Shown here: positions 1 to 64,000 of the stretch, one piece after another
Layout of the letters: each line of letters begins with the position of its first letter
Position numbering within the stretch: position 1 is the stretch's first letter
NCBI RefSeq assembly: GCF_024679095.1
Contig: NC_066522.1
Coordinates: 15,842,329-15,906,328, forward strand
DNA: 64,000 bases
Direction of reading: 5' to 3'
From: Eriocheir sinensis
Lineage: Eukaryota; Arthropoda; Malacostraca; Decapoda; Varunidae
The notes under the pieces: generated by a model
What the model saw: the letters and a program-made list of their open reading frames with translations, nothing else
The model's database searches: none
Told to the model about the DNA's origin: nothing
Position numbers and translations under genes: made by a program

Positions 1-339
1 TGTCAAAAACTTTACGAAATATCTTTATCAGTGTTCGAAACGGTATGAGTGTGGGTGGCGTTGCGTGCATGTGTACAGCAACATTCGGTAATCTTACGTA
101 CATAAACACACCTACGCCCCCCCCCCACCCACACACACACAGTCATTCATTCATACATACATACGCTTCGCCATATATCCAATAACAATACGTGGCCTTG
201 GACAGGTGTAGCCAGAATCCCGGTAATTGCCCAGGTGTGCAGAGAGAGAGAGCGCGTGTGTTTGTTTGTGTGTAGCAGGTGTGTGAGGGGGAGCAGGGGG
301 GAGGAGGAGGCATCAAACGCAAATGTCATAACACTAATC
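1..339. other. Upstream sequence, no gene seen
   Basis: The stretch has a poly-C run near 117-126, a short CA/CATA tract and a short GA/GT tract near 240-275. No promoter motif could be placed with confidence. Confidence 0.5.
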
Positions 340-805
340 CTCTCCCTTGCCTTCTCGTATTTCCCTTCTCTTCCCCTCTCCTTCCTTTCCCATCCTTTCT
401 CTTCCCTTCCCTTTCCTCTCCTTCCCATCCTCCTGCTTATCTTCCCTTTCCCTTCTCTTCCCTTCCCTTCCCTTCCTTTCTGTTCCCTTTTCTTCCCAAG
501 TTCCTGCTTCCCCTCTCCTTCCTTTCCCATCCTTTCCCTTCTCTTCCCTTCCCTTTCCTCCCCTCTCCTTCCCATCCTCCTGCTTCCCTTCCCTTTTCTT
601 CAGGTCCCTTTCCTTTTGTTCCCTTTCCTTCCCTTTCCTTCCCCTTGCTTCCCTTCCCTTCCCTTCCCTTCCCTTCTCTTCTCTTCCCTTCTGGTTCCTT
701 GCCTTTTGTTCCCTTTCCTTTCCTTCCCTCGCCTCATCCTCTTTCTTCCCATGCCCCAAACACTCATTTCTCACTCTCACGCAATACTTTCTTCTCTCCC
801 AACAG
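340..805 (+). repeat. Polypyrimidine tract of imperfect CCCTT / CCTTC repeats ending at the exon 1 acceptor
   Basis: The + strand is almost free of purines for over 400 bases. A unit of about 145 bases beginning CCCCTCTCCTTCC occurs at about 373 and 513. A decoy acceptor, TTTTCTTCAG, ends at 602. It acts at least as the pyrimidine tract of the acceptor at 804-805. Open frames here are low-complexity Pro/Ser/Phe and not genes. Confidence 0.8.
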
Positions 806-965
806 GTGCCGCAGAGCCCTTGGTCGTTGCTCTCTCCTAACACGCCCACAAGGACACGCATACACGGTCAAAACAGTCACTACTTCGAGTCCCGTTACCT
901 GCATACCGTGACACCCGTTCAGGACCTCGAGAAGACAGGGACAGGGAGAAGACAGAGGCAGCATC
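806..965 (+). other. Probable 5'UTR part of the first coding exon
   Basis: CTCCCAACAG ending at 805 is a good splice acceptor after several hundred bases of pyrimidines. The 160 bases from 806 to the start codon contain no ATG, and an in-frame TGA at 909-911 closes the frame above Met1. The true transcription start, and any upstream noncoding exon, are not visible. Alternatively transcription starts inside this stretch. Confidence 0.45.
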
Positions 966-62539
<61,574 letters not shown>

Positions 62540-62749
62540 GTACGTTCACGCCCTCACCTTCTGTTATGTTTTGGGTACCGCCTCCAGCTCCTGACTCTTC
62601 TCTCCTCGCCTACTCCTCTGGAAAGTCCTTGTATCCGATTAGATATACGTGTGTTGCTGGTTTGTATTTGGTGTGTGGGGTTTTTTTTTTTTGGTCGGGG
62701 TCTGTGTGTGTAGGGGGGCCTCTGTGTGTGTGGGGGGGAATGGGGGGGG

Positions 62750-62819
<70 letters not shown>

Positions 62820-63706
62820 AAGCGCGCGTTCCCCTGACTCGCTTACACACTACTCGTTAGCCTGAACAACGGGGAACAACACAAACACCCTCCAAACTCT
62901 AAGTAAAGTCAACATATAACATCAGTTTTGTTTACACTAGCGCCACCTGTTGCATCCTCCCATCACATGCCTCTATGTAACAGACAGCCTCAGTCTCCAT
63001 GATATTTAGGTCACTGGGTCGTATGTCCAGTCCGCCCTGATGCTAGATTTTGTGTTGCTTCCTCCTCTCCCTGCGACCCCTTTATCTCCTCTCTTACCGA
63101 CCCTTCATTCAATTTTCCTCCATTTCCCCTTCCTTCCCGTGCGTCCCCTGCCCTCTCTCTCCCTGCTCTTTCATTTTTCCTTTCCTCCGTTTCCCCTGTC
63201 TCTCCGTTCCCCTCTAGACTCGCTTCCCTCCACCTCATTTCCCCTTTCCTCCATGTATTCCCCCTTCCCTCTCTCTGGCCCTTCCTTTCCATTTTCATCC
63301 ATTTCCCCTTCCTCTCCGTTCCCTCTCCACTCGCTTCCCTGCCAGCCTATTACATCACTCCCGTCAAAACAGTGAGCTTACACGGATGTTACCTCCCGCA
63401 TTTCTGCTCTTTCCTACCCTGTTTCCTTTCCCTTCCCCTTCCCCTCTCCCTCTCCCTCTCTCTCGACAACGGAATCATGTTTTTTTTTTCTATCGGATAT
63501 AATAATTGGAAAGTCTTTGAAGAGTTTATTTATTAGTTGGATGGTGAATTTAAATGTTTACATCAGTTTTCAACTAATATGCGCGTAATGTTTTTGTTTA
63601 TATTTTTATGTGTGTGAATTCTTTAGCGTTTTGTAATTGAGGGATCAGTGTTTGCATCGCTTATGTAATTCATTATACGGATATTAGTATTAGATTAAAA
63701 AAACAC

Positions 63707-63710
<4 letters not shown>
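62540..63710. other. Start of intron 7, no exon seen
   Basis: A polypyrimidine region at 63050-63475 resembles those before exons 1 and 4 but ends without a usable AG followed by an Ig-like frame. The second half of Ig4 must lie beyond the window. Confidence 0.5.
62753..62818 (+). repeat. (GT)n microsatellite after poly-T and poly-G runs, start of intron 7
   Basis: A T run near 62681-62692, G runs at 62713-62750, then GT to 62818. Confidence 0.95.
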
Positions 63711-63772
<62 letters not shown>

Positions 63773-63898
63773 TGCATAAAAGTGTCCTCTCACAAGTCCC
63801 TTCGATTTATACGAATACACATTATACATTCTATTTATTTTCATTTTCTCATGAATAATATTAAGATTGAATGGCCATGGAGAGCGGCAAGAGCATCA

Positions 63899-63984
<86 letters not shown>
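63711..63984 (+). repeat. Two (CA)n microsatellites
   Basis: CA tracts at 63711-63771 and about 63900-63984. Confidence 0.96.
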
Positions 63985-63985
<1 letters not shown>

Positions 63986-64000
63986 GCAACCAAACAAACA

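Noticed and set aside
63040..63480. Next exon (second half of Ig4)
   Set aside because: The pyrimidine tract suggests an acceptor, but no AG is followed by a phase-compatible frame with a Y-x-C motif.

Overview
This looks like nuclear DNA from an arthropod, most likely a decapod crustacean and plausibly a brachyuran crab. The reasons are long introns with GT..AG borders, extreme density of (CA/GT)n, (CT/GA)n and AAT microsatellites, a tRNA-derived SINE with a crustacean-like look, and degenerate TTAGG pentamers. No bacterial, viral or organellar feature was seen. The species cannot be fixed from the sequence alone.

One protein-coding gene can be supported, on the + strand. It fills nearly the whole window and runs off its right end. 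Seven coding exons were found by eye: 966-1044, 35682-35990, 48089-48268, 53722-53874, 59824-60003, 60353-60718 and 62420-62539. Every intron is GT..AG and phase 1. Joined, they give an open frame of 462 residues plus one base: a signal peptide, a charged 63-residue spacer, Ig1 (V-like), Ig2, Ig3 and the first half of Ig4. Ig1 carries the QWTKDGFALG signature and Ig4 the TAPASPPATINW signature of the nephrin / Sticks-and-stones / Hibris adhesion receptors. These are partners of Kirre/Roughest proteins in muscle fusion, nephrocyte slit diaphragms and axon or eye patterning. The missing 3' part should hold the remaining Ig domains, an FN3 domain, the transmembrane segment and the tail. A 5'UTR acceptor probably lies at 804-805.

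Layout: 1-805 upstream sequence and a long pyrimidine tract; 806-1044 leader plus signal-peptide exon; 1045-35681 intron 1 (34.6 kb, repeats only); 35682-35990 exon 2; 35991-48088 intron 2 (12.1 kb); exon 3; 48269-53721 intron 3; exon 4; 53875-59823 intron 4; exon 5; 60004-60352 intron 5 (349 bp); exon 6; 60719-62419 intron 6; exon 7; 62540-64000 start of intron 7.

The introns hold no second gene that I can support. They hold three dispersed element families (a tRNA-type SINE, a TIR/MITE-like family around the core GTTGCCAGATTGTCGTACTC, and an A/T-tract element around GGAGACAGCTCAAGGGC), at least 15 minisatellite-like arrays and about 30 microsatellites. The most unusual signal is that several arrays sit exactly at exon borders and appear to be built from them: decayed copies of the exon 3 head upstream of exon 3, repeats resembling the signal-peptide exon inside intron 1, a duplicated donor region in intron 2, a duplicated branch/acceptor region before exon 2, and an intron 5 made of units that each start like a donor. 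No new enzymatic or defence system was found.
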